Assembly (NCBI GenBank): GCA_018881555.1
Contig: JACAXG010000018.1
Coordinates: 2,745,561-2,809,560 of the forward strand
Reading direction: 5' to 3'
DNA: 64,000 nt
DNA from: Amblyornis subalaris
Lineage: Eukaryota; Chordata; Aves; Passeriformes; Ptilonorhynchidae
The notes beneath the pieces are model-generated. The model searched no databases. It saw only the letters and a program-made list of their open reading frames with translations, and had not been told where the DNA came from. A program made the translations under genes and the position numbers. Positions 40,840 to 53,284 of this stretch are shown here, in pieces (position 1 is the first letter of the stretch; every line of letters starts with the position of its first letter).

Positions 40840-41575
40840 CAGTTTGTGTCTATTCCCTCTGGTCCTGTCCATTAGCACCACTGAAAGATCCTGGCTCCAT
40901 CCTCTTTTCACCCTCCCTTCACGTATTTAAACACATTGATAAGATCCCTGCTGAGCTGAGCCTTCTCCAGGCTGAACAGTCCCAACTTTCTCAATCTTTC
41001 CTCAGTGCTCCATTCCTTCATCATCTTAGTGGTCCCTCTCTGAATTCCCTGAAGTCTCTTCATGTCTCTTGTACTGGAGAGCCGAAAAATGGACACAGCA
41101 CTGCAGGTGGGGCCTCACCAGTGCTGAGGAGAGGGGAAGGATCACCACCCTGGTGTCATTACTCCTTCTAATGCAGCCCAGGAACCCTTCAGCCTTCTTT
41201 GCCACAAAGACACACTGCTGGCTCAAGTTCCACTTGGTGGCCACCAAGACACCAGGCCCTTTCCTGCCAAGCTGCTTTCCAACTGGGTGGTCCCCAGCAT
41301 GTGCTGCTGCCTGGGGTTGCTCCTCCCGAGGTGCAGGATTTGTGCTTCTTGCTGAGCTTCGAGTTTCCATCAGCTCATTTCTCCAGGCTGTTGAGGTCCC
41401 TCTGGAAGGCAGCCTGATCCTCTGGCGTAGCAGCTACGTCTCCTGGTTTGGCACCTGCTGAAAACTTGTTGAGGCTGCACTCTGCATCATTGTCCAGGTC
41501 ATTAATGAAGATACTGAATAGGACTGGACCCTGGGCTACACCACTAATTACTGGCCACCAAACTAGACTATGCTT
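40840..41575 (-). mobile_element. CR1 LINE, 5'-truncated, with broken reverse transcriptase
   Basis: On the minus strand three overlapping frames together give CR1 reverse-transcriptase text: FSIFINDLDNDAE near the 5' side, LSQQCVFVAKKAEGFLGCIR and LVRPHLQCCVHFSALQYK in the middle, and EERLRKLGLFSLEKAQLS near the 3' side. Frameshifts and deletions break it. The terminal 3' tail is missing, so this copy is truncated at both ends. Same direction as SLC2A9. Confidence 0.92.
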
Positions 41576-44500
41576 CACTTTGATATATTTCTAGAATATA
41601 ACTAGGCAGAATGAAGATGTTATGGTTTTTTTTATTCTACAGCCAGATGTTTGAAATTATCACAAATAGGACACTTTAGGATTTCGAATGATCCAGGAAA
41701 ATGCTAAACTAGTGGATGCATTTGTCCTGCTCTAACGGAAAATACAGATACATTTTTATATTCTGTAAACAGTGTAAGGCACAAGCTGCTTTAATTTCCA
41801 AGATCCTGCATGCAGCTGCAAGAGTTCACCTCTCATTGCCACAAGAGCTCTCTGTTCTATACTCTGAAATTCTCACTCCTACCTTGAAAGAGGAATATAT
41901 TTAACTATAGTCACTATCCTGGCTCAAGGAGAAGATAAACATACAGAACAAAAGAAGTCACAGAAAAATATAAGGAAATTGGTTGCTTCATACATTGTAT
42001 TATCATGCTAATGTGGAAGATTCATTTCAAGAGCATCTCCAACAGACCATTTTGCCATTGGCGTCGACCTGCAGGCTGCAGGTCCCGAGAGCTTCGGAAT
42101 TGCTTTCTTTACTCATCTATAATTTACTGACAGTTTTTAAGGAATCCTTGAATCTGAGTCAAGAGTCTTAGAAAGAAGGATCACTTAAAAAAAAGAAAAA
42201 CAAGGGGAAAATCACACTGAAAATGAAGCTTTGACAAGTAAAATCAAAGCTTATTTTCAGAACAGCCTTCAACTTCACAGGCTGTACAACTACCTATTCC
42301 ATCACTGTCTATTTTAGTGCAAGTGAAGGAGTACTTTTAAAAGAACTTGGTAAAGCAAAAGGAAAAATTCCTGTAGAAACTTTCCTAAATACACAGTTAC
42401 CTATCGCATCAAATACATATTTTTTAAGAGGTCTGGTAAAGAAACTTAGAGTTTGACACAGCACCTACAGAAGCTTTTATTTTCATCACAACTATTCCTC
42501 AGCAAGGTTCACTTGTGTAGAGAACTAAGTTGAAAGGGACTCATCACAGAGATGTTCCCTACGTGAGATATAGCACTGTATCTATGGGGTTCATTGGTCC
42601 TTTTCCAAATTTGGCTCAATTTGCTGCAGAAATTGATATTTATACCAGTAACAGAATTTCTTTGCTAAAATAATCAGTTGTGGAGAGGACAGTTTGGCCA
42701 GTGTCACCATGTGCCACAGACTTGTTTCCAGCTCAATCCCTTTTAAAAACAGGTAATCTCTAGCCAGATATGTATTAAAGCTGCTCTAAAATCATCCAAA
42801 AAAGTGTAATTTAAAACTAATTCATGTTGCTTCTATGACAGAGACAACATCCAATTAATAAAATTCGCAACCATAACCATGTACACAACAGGTTTGCAAC
42901 ATGATAAAATCAAAATATTTTAAAAGAAAGATTGAAAAGCATCTAGAAAAGACAGCATGTCACTTCAGGGTACATTCTAAGTCTTCTCTGGTGTACTTTG
43001 TTTTGCATTGCTTTGAGTGTTTCTCCAGCATGGGGTTACCCATAAGAGCTGTTTAACCCCGACTTTTCTCCTCGAGAAGCCACTTCCCAAATCTGATCAT
43101 TGTTGCTTGCTCCTGTAATTTGTTTTGCTTGATTACACTCTTTTTAAAACAGATTGACCAAATCTACTTGCAACCTGCAAGAGATGGACACATCAGGAAT
43201 TTTACATTTTCTCTGTTTAGTCTATTTTTTTTTTTTCTGGAAACACACACAGCAGTAGTAGGGTTCATAGAGAAAGTGTTGCCCTAATAAATCTTAGGAT
43301 GCAAGCAAAGCAAGGTTTTTAGGAAAACATACTATCCACTACAGTGCAACAATGTAGTTAGACAAGACCAGCTCCAGGGTGCGCGACCTAGAAACAGTTG
43401 AAGTGTATAAAATCAGGTTGCCGAAGTAAACATAAGAAAATTCAGTTTTTCCATTAGACTGCCTACGGCAGGCAGCTGTTCAGCCAGAGAAGCTGCCAGA
43501 GCCAGCCAGCCACTAAGACCAACTCCAGGGAAAACGACTGCAGCCTGGCAAAGCCTGCATAGGAAAGGAGGCTCAGAGCAGGTGTCTGAGGAAAACATGG
43601 CAACAAGCAACTGTTTCAGCTTTACCTGTCCTGAATATATATACACACCGTGAAACATTTCTTTCTCTCCTTTCTCATATCTATATACAGACGAAAGAGA
43701 TACTGAGGCTCAATGTATATTAAAAAATATGAACAGTCTAACTACTATAAATATATTCAGAAATGGAATCCTCTATCATTTAAGGAAAGACTAAACCCCA
43801 CCCTCATTAAACAAAATGAAGCAACAGAAGAGACAGTCTGGTGTTTTACAACATTTAAAAGATGCTACCATGCTAAGGAAAACCTGTGAGCAGGACATTA
43901 CCTGCAGAAGGAACTAGATGAGTTAGTTAGAGTGATACCTGAGGTTACACAGAACATGCCAGAATCAGGCTGGACAATATTCCCCCAAGACAGTAAGTGT
44001 AAATTTGAACTTTCAAAACCGAAGTTGGCAATGCACTGGCCTTTGCTTTGCAGGCACAAATCTGTCAGGAAAAACGAGCTGGGTGATTCAATTGCAGAAT
44101 CACAGAAACAGAAAGAATGGAAACACAAATATATGGAAAGCTGCACATGCTATACAACCAAAAATGCCCTGAATGAAATAATTGTGTAGCCAGTAGCAAT
44201 AATTCACTGCCCACATTACAGGAGATGACATTGTTGCACACCTGTGGGCCTGCACCAAGTTATCATCTACAGATGCCAGGGATTCCTGAAGAGTTAAGGA
44301 CTCTGGCTTACAGAACACAAGATGCCAGCACATGGAAATAAGCACATGGCTCTCAGCAGTGAGGGTCGTGGGGAGAAGTGGCTCACCAGCACACGAGGTC
44401 ATCATGCTCTGTTACTTTATCACCAGCCTGCTTTACCATCGTGTAATTTCCCAAACCTCGATGGAGACATAGCAGATGTAGTTTCTCATAGGTTATGACC

Positions 44501-47250
44501 TATAAGAATCAGAATCCTGAATAAAAAGCATTGCTGGGATTTGTTGGATGGGAGGAAATTAAGACTGTGGAAAGCAAATAAGAATATCAAGTCACTGCAG
44601 CAGAGGACTGTTGTCACAACTCCAGCTTTTCTCCTTCAGATAATCACTCTTGGTAAGCATTGCATACTAAAGAAACACACTCTAAAATTAGTACCTTTGT
44701 AGACAAATAGGAAAAAATCATATGTATTCAGAATCCAAGAGAAGGTGCCTGTATTTAGGTGTTACAATCTTTATTACATTGTATTTTTCTAGTTGTATCT
44801 GGTCTTTCATAATATAATTCTAAAATTGGACACAGTCGTATTTGTCTAGTTCATGTCAATATGGCAGGACACAATAAAAAATAAACACATTTCTGCAATA
44901 CTTCAGACAAAACATTTCCAGGAAAAACAGGAAATATTTAATATAATTCTATTTTGAAAAGTATCATTTCATCTGGGTTATCTGTATAATCTTGTTCTCC
45001 TAGGTTCAAATTTAAACAAAGAAATATTTCAGAAAAAGGCATACAGGGTGAGAAAGAGATTAAAGAGCTTGTGTTACTAGAAGACATGAAGTTCAACCTG
45101 AAACACAAAGATCACAAGTGATGGTGGGAGCAGAAAGGAAGCACACTCTAGAAGGTGGTGAAAAAAAAAAAAGAAACAGAAAAGTACTAAGGAATAAATA
45201 AGTTGACCAAAACAATGATGAGAATTATGTTGACAGAAAAAGGTATTAGAAGGAAATGAGAAGATTGTCAATCCTCAGCACTTCCAGTAGAAAGCTTGGG
45301 AAAGATGAAGGATAGGAAACAGCCAAGCAGCCTTAAGTCAGTAACCCAGCCAAACTGACCACTGCCCCTCAGCACTGCACCTGGGGCTGCCCACATGCCT
45401 CCTGCTTCACCTCGACTGATCTTGACAAATAAAGATTGCTAAAATATCACTTTAGGGCTGCTTAACCTACTTGATACAAAAAGCAGTAAGACTTTTGAAT
45501 TGCCTCAAGTAATACTCAGTGCTTCAGAGCTATTTTTATCGCAATTCCACATTTAAAGTGACACTTTTGCATTTGATAACAGAGGAAATCATCACTTAGG
45601 TTGTTAATAAATGCTTGTTAATGCTATGCCCCACAGCCAATGTAAACACTTCCCTTTTCTGTGGAGAGACTTCTACAGAACCACTGAAGGCAAAAACCTC
45701 ATATAATCCACATAAAGGCATCAAGCTCCAATTAAAAAGTTAAATTTTCTGCTCAAACTACTTCAGCTCGGATTCAGTTCCAAACACCACTCTGATGAAT
45801 TTCAGCATGCAATTATTCACACAATATTTATAAAAAGTCATTCTTGTACCCGTATTATCCTTGAGATTAAGCCAGTCTATTCCTTCTGCAGTTCTCTTTC
45901 TCGTGTTAACATGGTGCAGTCAGTTCCTTTCCCTTCTGTCTATTTACTTGACCACACAAACAGTGGTGCTGTTACCTCCTCTTACAAGACAGGACCTGGG
46001 CCATGCTGACAGCCCTCCTCACATCCATTCCTTTTTCAAAGAGTCTCTTGCAGCAAGATGCCCAGCTCTGTTTTAGTCCCTCCTTTCTTGGAAACCATCA
46101 ATGCTTAGATATTATGGCTAATAACCTCTTAGATATTTGCTCAATTTACAAGTAATGGATAGATGAGAGAGCTCAGCAGAAAACTTATGAAAACATGACA
46201 GAAGACAAGTACTTTTAACTAGTATTTTTTACAACAAATTCTCATAAGAAACAAACAACTACAGAGCAACAAAATAAAAACCACCTCCCACTGATGGAGT
46301 TTCAATGGGAACTACACAAAGCTAGGAAAGAAAATCCTGGCTTGCCTGAAACCAAAAGAAATTAAAAGGAAAAAAACCACTCACATTCCCAACCAGAAAA
46401 TTCAATAAATTGGCTGGCGATATGCTGATTCACATCAGCCAAAACTTTGCTACTTTGACATGCTGATGTTACCTATCTTGAAAAGAACTAATTCTACAGA
46501 TAAGGCATATTTCTTCTTACATAAATTCATGTCTATCTTTAATTGTGTAAGATTAATTAACTTCACACTAAGCCAGGTTGTACAAGCAGAAACACTACCT
46601 CCATGATTTAGTGCCGGCAACAATGGGGATGAAAGGAAGGCAAGAAGAGAAATAAAAACAGCAAGAATGAGCTGAAATCAAGGAATAAGAACTTGCATGA
46701 CACCCTCACCTTTAAAAGTGTATGCATGTTTCAAAAATCAAAATCAAAAATCCACCTACTATATAAGGGCTGACATATATTCTAAGCAATCAAATTGGCC
46801 TCTTGACATTTCATACGCTCATCTGTAACAGACCAGCTGCCAAAGCAAGAGAAGGGATGTCTGTAGAAGCCACATAATGAAAGTCAGTAAAAGCCATTTT
46901 AAGTTTTTTCCTCAAATCTCTTGCTTTGGAGGAGCAGGGGAGAAATCTATCCTTCAATAAAGGGTAAGTTGCATCAAACCATTTGCCTTCAGGAGAGCTG
47001 AACAGAATAAATGGACAGAATAAGAAAGCTGGTCAGACAAAAATAAAAGTGTCAGGGAGGACGGTATCATGTATTTCTAAAGGAGTTGCATTTGAATGGA
47101 CAGAGAAGGGCAAGCTCCTCTCACTTTTCAACGGCTTACTACTTTTTCTGACTGTCAGAGGGGATTCTGAGTTCAAGTTTCATTGTGAGAGGATTGCTGC
47201 AGATGTTTCCTCCACCCTGCCTTGAAGATTCATCTCTGAATGGAAAGTAT

Positions 47251-47313
47251 CTGGTTGAATCAGGTGACCCACTGCGGTTCCTTCCAACCTTACCCATTCT
47301 GTGATTCTGTGTT
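47251..47313 (+). mobile_element. CR1 LINE 3' tail
   Basis: A very short plus-strand remnant: GGTTCCTTCCAACCTTACCC followed by ATTCTGTGATTCTGTG, the CR1 terminal sequence with its short tandem octamers. The body is absent. Confidence 0.8.
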
Positions 47314-47929
47314 TCCACATGACAGCCTGAACAAAACTCGAATTCATTTAGTCAGAGTAATGATGACATCCAGTGGCCACCAAGTTAATCTCAGCCTATG
47401 ACAGCAATACAACTTCTTATCTGGATAGGTAATCTTTCCATAAAGTTATATATTAACTCTGCTCTTCCACCTCTTAGTCTAAAAGCAGGAGTGCATTACA
47501 AGGAATACTATAATCACTAAGCAAAATCTTCCTATTCAGGTTCTCATACAAACTCTAACCAAGCCTTTTTGAGTCTATCTTACATTGAAAAATTACAAAT
47601 CAAAAATATGAAAACTCTTAAGCATTTCCATGGTACTCAAAGAAACTGGAAACCAGCGAAAATAAGTGCACATCAAGGAAGGGGGGGCAGGTACCTGCAT
47701 ATGGACACACACAAACCACTCAAGCTGTTAGAACTGCTGGCCACATTTACCAAACTCAGTCACAAGTACACACTTTCACAAGACATGGAGGAAACCACTT
47801 TTCAAGGTGTTTCAAAACAAAAAAAAAGTTTATGTTCTCCACTTTTGTAAAGAATCCAGTCAAAATATGAAAATACGTCACTTAAAGCATGCTTGTGTTC
47901 TTTGACAGAAAAGGCTGTTAAATACTTAC

Positions 47930-48075
47930 TTGCCCAAATATTTCTGGCAGCCCCAAAGCTTGACCAGTGAAAACACCAATACAAATGAAAATTGCTGTGA
48001 CCTGACCCAATGAACCACGGATTTCCTTAGGAGATATTTCACTCAAATACATGGGAAGGGCACTTAAGGAAATGC
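47930..48075 (-). CDS. SLC2A9: SLC2A9 exon 5 (residues 155-203, helices 4-5)
   Basis: This exon encodes the end of helix 4 ([15 protein letters not shown]), the cytoplasmic KEIRGSLGQ motif (171-179) and helix 5 ([19 protein letters not shown]). It is the most conserved block of the window; [19 protein letters not shown] and the following [14 protein letters not shown] are as in mammalian GLUT9. The E-x-x-P-K-x-x-RG pattern is the conserved loop 4-5 signature of sugar transporters. The acceptor is TTCCTTTGTAG and the donor is CAA then GTAAGT. It starts by completing Gly155 and ends at phase 0 with Gln203. It is followed downstream by the longest intron of the gene, 14.6 kb. Confidence 0.97.
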
Positions 48076-49249
48076 CTACAAAGGAAGAACAAAACCAATA
48101 TATTAAGTCAAAAGTTCTTTTCATTATGCCAGGTATGTAACAAATTTCTATCGAAAGGAGTCTGGGTGTTAATCTGTTCACAAGAGTGGCATAAAAACAT
48201 GCAAGGAACAGAATTATATCTATCCACAGATAGCATGAATTATTTTCCCTGCTTGTCTAATTACTCTTGCACCACTTAATAACCATGGGATTGGTTATCT
48301 GTTTCAGATCTACAGTGATGTGCGTAGGCTGCTTTTTGATGAGGAGCACCAAAGGTTACTCAGAGATGAGAATCTCCAGGAGAACAGAGTTTATGTTTTA
48401 AATTTTCTAATCCCAAAGCAAGAAAAATCATGTTAGCACTGGCACAGATAAGGAAAAAAACCCAGTGCATCAGCCAGACAGAGCAGACACAGTCAGAGGA
48501 AGTATTTTTGCTGTAAACAGTATTAGCAGATGTTCCTTGCCATACAGGCTTACAGCTGCAATGAACTCTTCATAATAGGCATAAAATAAGAGTGAGAATG
48601 CTGCTCAAAGCCAGGAGAAAACAAATGCATGACCCCAGCCAGTATAATGACTATGCTTTCACAGCTCCAGAAGTTTGGTAGTTTGGTGGTAATCTGAGAC
48701 AAAAATTAGCAGTGAGCACCAGAATTACCCATGAACTTCACATCTAGTGACCTAAGAAGTTCCTGAGACCCTTCCTTGTACCTGCAAGACTGTTCTGGTG
48801 CTGCAGTGCCTTTGTGGTTTACTTTTAAACAGGGAAGACCATACTGATAGGACCAATTGATGTACCAAACCTTCCTTGATCCTGCTGGTATTTAGCATGG
48901 GATCCAAGAAATTCTAAACACACAGCAACAAGCAGAGTTAGTAAACAGTAAAAAACACAGCCAAGGGGTTTTCAGGGCATGGAAACAGGTACACTCTACC
49001 AGGGCTGGAAGAGGAAAGGTAGGGGAACAACCAGGGTTGTTAGCAGTGGTAAGCATCCATTCCAGAGTCTTCTCCAAACATCAGGTCCTCCAGCCCTTAG
49101 TCTGCCATTTTGTCCCACTGAGATCGGTGTGGCTACAGCTAGTCCCTGCAACGCCTCTCTTCATATAAAGAAGCTTCTAACTGGGGAAGAGGAGAAAGTT
49201 TATGTGTGGCACAAGCATTTCAGACACGTAGGGTGTGACCAAGGCTTAC
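48076..49249 (-). other. SLC2A9: intron 4 of SLC2A9
   Basis: The shortest intron in the window, 1174 bp. No repeat or RNA gene was recognised in it. Confidence 0.85.
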
Positions 49250-49374
49250 CTGCATCCACACCCATGATAATGCGGCCCAGTATGAGCATTTCAAACGACC
49301 CTGCCAGTGAGGAGAGGGACATCAGCAAGGCAGCTGTCACTGCGAACACATTGTTGAGCAGCAATGTGCATTTC
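49250..49374 (-). CDS. SLC2A9: SLC2A9 exon 4 (residues 113-155, helices 3-4)
   Basis: The first base completes Arg113 and the exon reads on as [19 protein letters not shown], then [16 protein letters not shown]. This covers helix 3 (about 117-135) and the start of helix 4 (about 140-155), with the GR dipeptide (146-147) typical of GLUT helix 4. The mammalian counterpart has GRKHTLLANN and GAFEMLIVGRF, so identity is clear. The acceptor TTTTCCTCTTAG is pyrimidine-rich and the donor is GCAG followed by GTAAGC. Only 1.2 kb separates it from exon 5. A long opposite-strand open frame over this exon is taken as a shadow. Confidence 0.97.
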
Positions 49375-52300
49375 CTAAGAGGAAAAGACAATTTAGGTAG
49401 AAAACAGCATCGTGGCCGTTAAATTCAGTTATATTAGAAGCACATCATGCTATTGTTCTTAAATATCTATAAATAAAAAGTGGCTAACAAACACTGCCTC
49501 TTAGATGTTGTGTAGAGTTCTGAAACACAGCACCATACCAAATGGATACAGTTTCAAACCTATACCACAGCTTTAAAATAAAGAATTACATAGCTTGCTA
49601 AAGATCTGTACTTCAAAAGCACAGCAATGAGCCATCTTATGCATCCCAAAAACCTGAGTGCCAGGCCTGAGGCTCTGTACATGAATATAAATGAGCATAC
49701 TCTGGATAGATGTCTGTATGGAGAAACCAAAGTATATACTTCAAACAGCAATAAGCTGATGTAACTACAGGCACTTTAATGCTACATACAGTTTGTACCA
49801 CTTTGAGAACTTCTCAACTGTGATGAATTTATGTCATCATAATTCTTCCTAAAATCCTCGATATTAAAAACATACATTGAGGAAAATTACTTCCTACTTG
49901 TAGAGTTAGAAAAAACATCTGGACTCATTTAAGTAATAAAATTCAACCCTTTTCTAAAAACTGTTGAAATTAACCAGAATACAGATTTATGTATTTCTTC
50001 CCCACTTTTAAAATTATTTCATTCTATAACAGTTAAATAAATTTTTTTTAAGTAAAAGTAATACTCTTTATAGCAAATTATTACTTCGTTAAAAAATAAA
50101 ACCAAAATCACAAAAATATCTTTTAAAAGTTCCAAAANATCTAAATTTCTCATTTTCCAACAGCTGCATTTCTTTCAGTTTTCATGTTTCAGAACTTACT
50201 GCTCAAGTTTGAGGGACTCATTAATTCAAAAGAAGAGGAATTACCAGGAAGACTGTCTACCCCTCTCTTTTCTGAAGCAGGTACCAAACCGACCCAGCAG
50301 TTCTCACTCTCTTCAACATGTAAGTATCAGCCGGAAATCTCACACCCGTTGAATAAGTCATCTAACTTTTCACAATAGATCCATACATTTTTGAAAGGAA
50401 ATATTTTTAATATTTGTATTTTTAATTACTCCTCCTGTTTTTTAGTGAGTTTTGAACACGGAATGAATAACACAGCTTGAAGATTAAAAAATGAGATACA
50501 GTTGATTTAAAGTCTATACAACATAGCTGATGACCATACTATTTGAAACAGATTTTTCACGTGGATAAGCACTTTGAGATGGCTGAAGTGATATAAATAA
50601 TGTCAAAAATGGAAAGAAAATATTCATTCAAGTCAAACAAGTCATACATTTATCTGAAGATATCTTTTGAGAAAATATTGGCCAGCAAACCCTTATACTA
50701 TGCAGCTGAGAAAAGCACAGCCTAACTAAGCAAGATAAAAACAAATGCTTTGACAGATTAAAAAGAAAATGAAAGCAAAAAACCCATGCTGTTTAGGGTG
50801 TTACTCTGTAGAGCAGTGTCTGTGGCAAGGTTTTGGTAGTGAAGAGGCTGCAGGAGTGGCTTCTGTGAGGAGGTGGAACGAGGGCATAACAAGGTCAGTG
50901 GAGGAGAAGGTGCTCCAGACCTGAGTAGGTTCATCCTCAGAGGGCCTGTGGTCAATGGGGACCCACGTTGGAGCACAGGAGGAGTGAGAAGCAAGGAATG
51001 ACACAGAAAAGTTGCTACACACTGACCCCGACCCCTTGCACTGCCCTTTCTCTCACTGAAGGCACTGAGTGTGACCTGCCATGGTATCAAGAGGAAGGAG
51101 AGGAGCCTGGAGTGATGCTCAGCCTAATATGTCTCCCTACAGTGGCCTAAACAATCCCTTGAGCATATTGCTCTGGGTGCTCAGGATACGCAACAGCTGA
51201 CACTCTACATTAGAAGAGGAGAATTTAAATTATGAAGTGTCAAAGCCACATCTGAACATGGGAATTACATTTATGTGGATGAAAGTTCCCTTTCAAAAAA
51301 TTACTGTACATCTTTCTTGAAGTAAATAGGGCCTAGGAATCCAGTAATTTGGAATTTATGTTTTTAACCTTACAGCAATATGATTCAAGAGTGTTCTTTT
51401 AAAGTCATATATTATTTCTGACTAATGCTTTTAATCCCCCCCAGCTCATTGTTCTGTGTCGGTGTAAATGGAGCTCAGCTTCATCATATATACAACCCTC
51501 CAACCTACACTTGAACAATTTAGCAGCAAAGTATTTTATTGTTCTGTCAACATTTCACAATGTGCTCCTCAATTACCATAATGATGTGTCAGTCTGGTTT
51601 CCTAGACCAGACAAACACACTGCAGTGTGAACAGCAAACTCAAGAGCCACTCCCTGGTGAGCAGCCTTTATCCATCCAACCACTTCCCATCTTTGCTCCA
51701 GCGCTCATCCACTGGATCTACAACAGAGCTGTTTCCATGGCTTAATGGCGATAAACACAATAAACAGGGGCAGAGTCTGCAAGTGTAAAGGTCTGCCCTG
51801 GAAATCTGTCCAGCTGCAATCAAAGTGGTGTATCTATGACAGAGATCAGCTATCACTTTAACAAACTTTCACACAAAGCTGTTCCACTCTTCACTGAAAA
51901 TTCAAGCCTTCTGTGAACCCATTTCTATTTCATTTTATTTTTAATAAACATTCAGCAATGTTCTGAGAATTAATCAGTCTGAGTCAGGCATAGTTTCATA
52001 TATCTAACAAGTGTGTAAAAGCCAAATCAATAATTTGGCAGAAGAAATTGAAAGCCTAAAAATAATTAAAATAATGTGACTATGGAAAATATTTAAGAAT
52101 TGAAAATCAAGTGCTGTAGTGATGAAATAAATTAATGAAGAATGGGTAACAGCAAAGAATACTGACATGCTGTAAGCATGAAATGGAGGAACCTGAAAAT
52201 GTACTCTTTGAGGTGAAAAATGAGATATGGACAAGTTGGGAGAATGACCTAGTTGGGAAATAGACCTAGGAGAGTACAATCTAAAGTAATGGAAATAGTC

Positions 52301-53123
52301 AAAATGTAAAACAGAAAAGGAGGAACACTTGAGGTTGATGCTTACATTTAAGCCTCCATGATGATGTTCTCCTGTGATTTAACGGACCAATAGATATCAA
52401 ATAATATAGAATTTACAATTAAGGAAAATTCAAATGAGCAGTTATGGTGAATGCTACAATGGTGGGCTTTTTTTCATGCTTTTCTAAATATAGATAAATC
52501 ATAAATTATCTTTAAAATTCTCTTTGAAAGACTGTATGAAACAAAGATTTGACAGAAATACCTAGTTAGTACCTGCAGCAAAAACTCAAACACACACCAG
52601 CAGAAACATTCCACAAATACTCATACGGTCTCTGGTCAAGACTTGGCCAAATACTGCATTGTACAGAGCATGGATGGCATCCCCAAACTTGAGGATGACC
52701 AAACATGAATTTCATCTTAGTCTAGTTCTTCAAACTGTATTTTAAGTTGACACAAGGAAGGAAAAAAAAGAAGAGCAAATTTTTATTGTTGTAAAACAAC
52801 AAATGCAGAAGTAAATGAGATATGTTGATAGCTTTGCTTGTTTGCAGTGAGATACTCAGCAGATTCATGAAACAAGAATTTGCCAGTGCTTTGTGAAATC
52901 TTTTCTATTTCATGGTATTTTCCTTTTGCACTCTTGACAAGTCACCCTCTTTGGCATCTCAACCCACTGCCCGTTCAGAGCAAATGGCTTCTGTGGCTCA
53001 AATGACGCACAGTGAGCTTTCAGGGTTTAAAGATTTCTGTTTTTTTTAAAATAAAAGTAAAGCTTTCTAGAGAGACTAAGTGATAAACTGCTTTAGAAAA
53101 TGCAAGTTTTCCCATACACTTAC
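49375..53123 (-). other. SLC2A9: intron 3 of SLC2A9
   Basis: It holds a truncated copy of the LTR-like repeat at about 50815-51075 on the plus strand. The rest is AT-rich with no recognised element. Confidence 0.8.
50815..51075 (+). mobile_element. truncated copy of the LTR-like element
   Basis: The text TGTGGCAAGGTTTTGGTAGT, then GGAGTGGCTTCTGTGAGGAG, AAGGTCAGTGGAGGAGAAGG, TGCTCCAG and GGACCCACGTTGGAGCA follows the same order as the element at 2520-3590 on the same strand. Most of the array and the polyadenylation region are missing. The 5' edge begins within a few bases of the expected start. Confidence 0.65.
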
Positions 53124-53284
53124 CGTCCAAAGAACTTCACAATTGGAGTAACAATAATGGCACCCACAAGGCCACCAATGGCAAAAATAGAAACGGTTAT
53201 GGACCAGAGGAGCGTCAGTGTGCCTTCATCCATGGAGAAGCCATACCTCCTCTCCCAAGTTTCATTGTAAAACTTCTTGATATA
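53124..53284 (-). CDS. SLC2A9: SLC2A9 exon 3 (residues 60-113, loop 1 and helix 2)
   Basis: This exon encodes the first extracellular loop, starting [13 protein letters not shown], and then helix 2 (about residues 84-105, [20 protein letters not shown]), ending in FFGR. Asn66 in NET is an N-glycosylation sequon at the position glycosylated in other GLUTs. The terminal GR, completed by Lys from exon 4, forms the GRK motif of the loop between helices 2 and 3, a facilitator-superfamily signature. The acceptor is TTCTTGCAG and the donor is CG then GTAAGT. The exon enters at phase 0 and leaves after two bases of Arg113. Confidence 0.97.

Larger units (their letters stand above)
33283..47929 (-). 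other. SLC2A9: intron 5 of SLC2A9 (14.6 kb)
   Basis: The longest intron. It contains two antisense-to-plus CR1 copies (35820-36056 and 40840-41575), a CR1 3' tail at 47251-47313, an inverted pair of an unclassified repeat (36890-37055 and 38285-38470), a short ATTT-rich tract near 36060-36090, and a polylinker-like string at 42063-42078. No open frame in it looks like a conserved protein apart from the CR1 remnants. Confidence 0.8.

Noticed and set aside
41069..41461. A 130-codon plus-strand open frame.
   Set aside because: It is the antisense of the CR1 reverse-transcriptase remnant at 40840-41575.
48979..49422. A 147-codon plus-strand open frame.
   Set aside because: It lies antisense across SLC2A9 exon 4 and is best explained as a shadow of that exon plus flanking intron.
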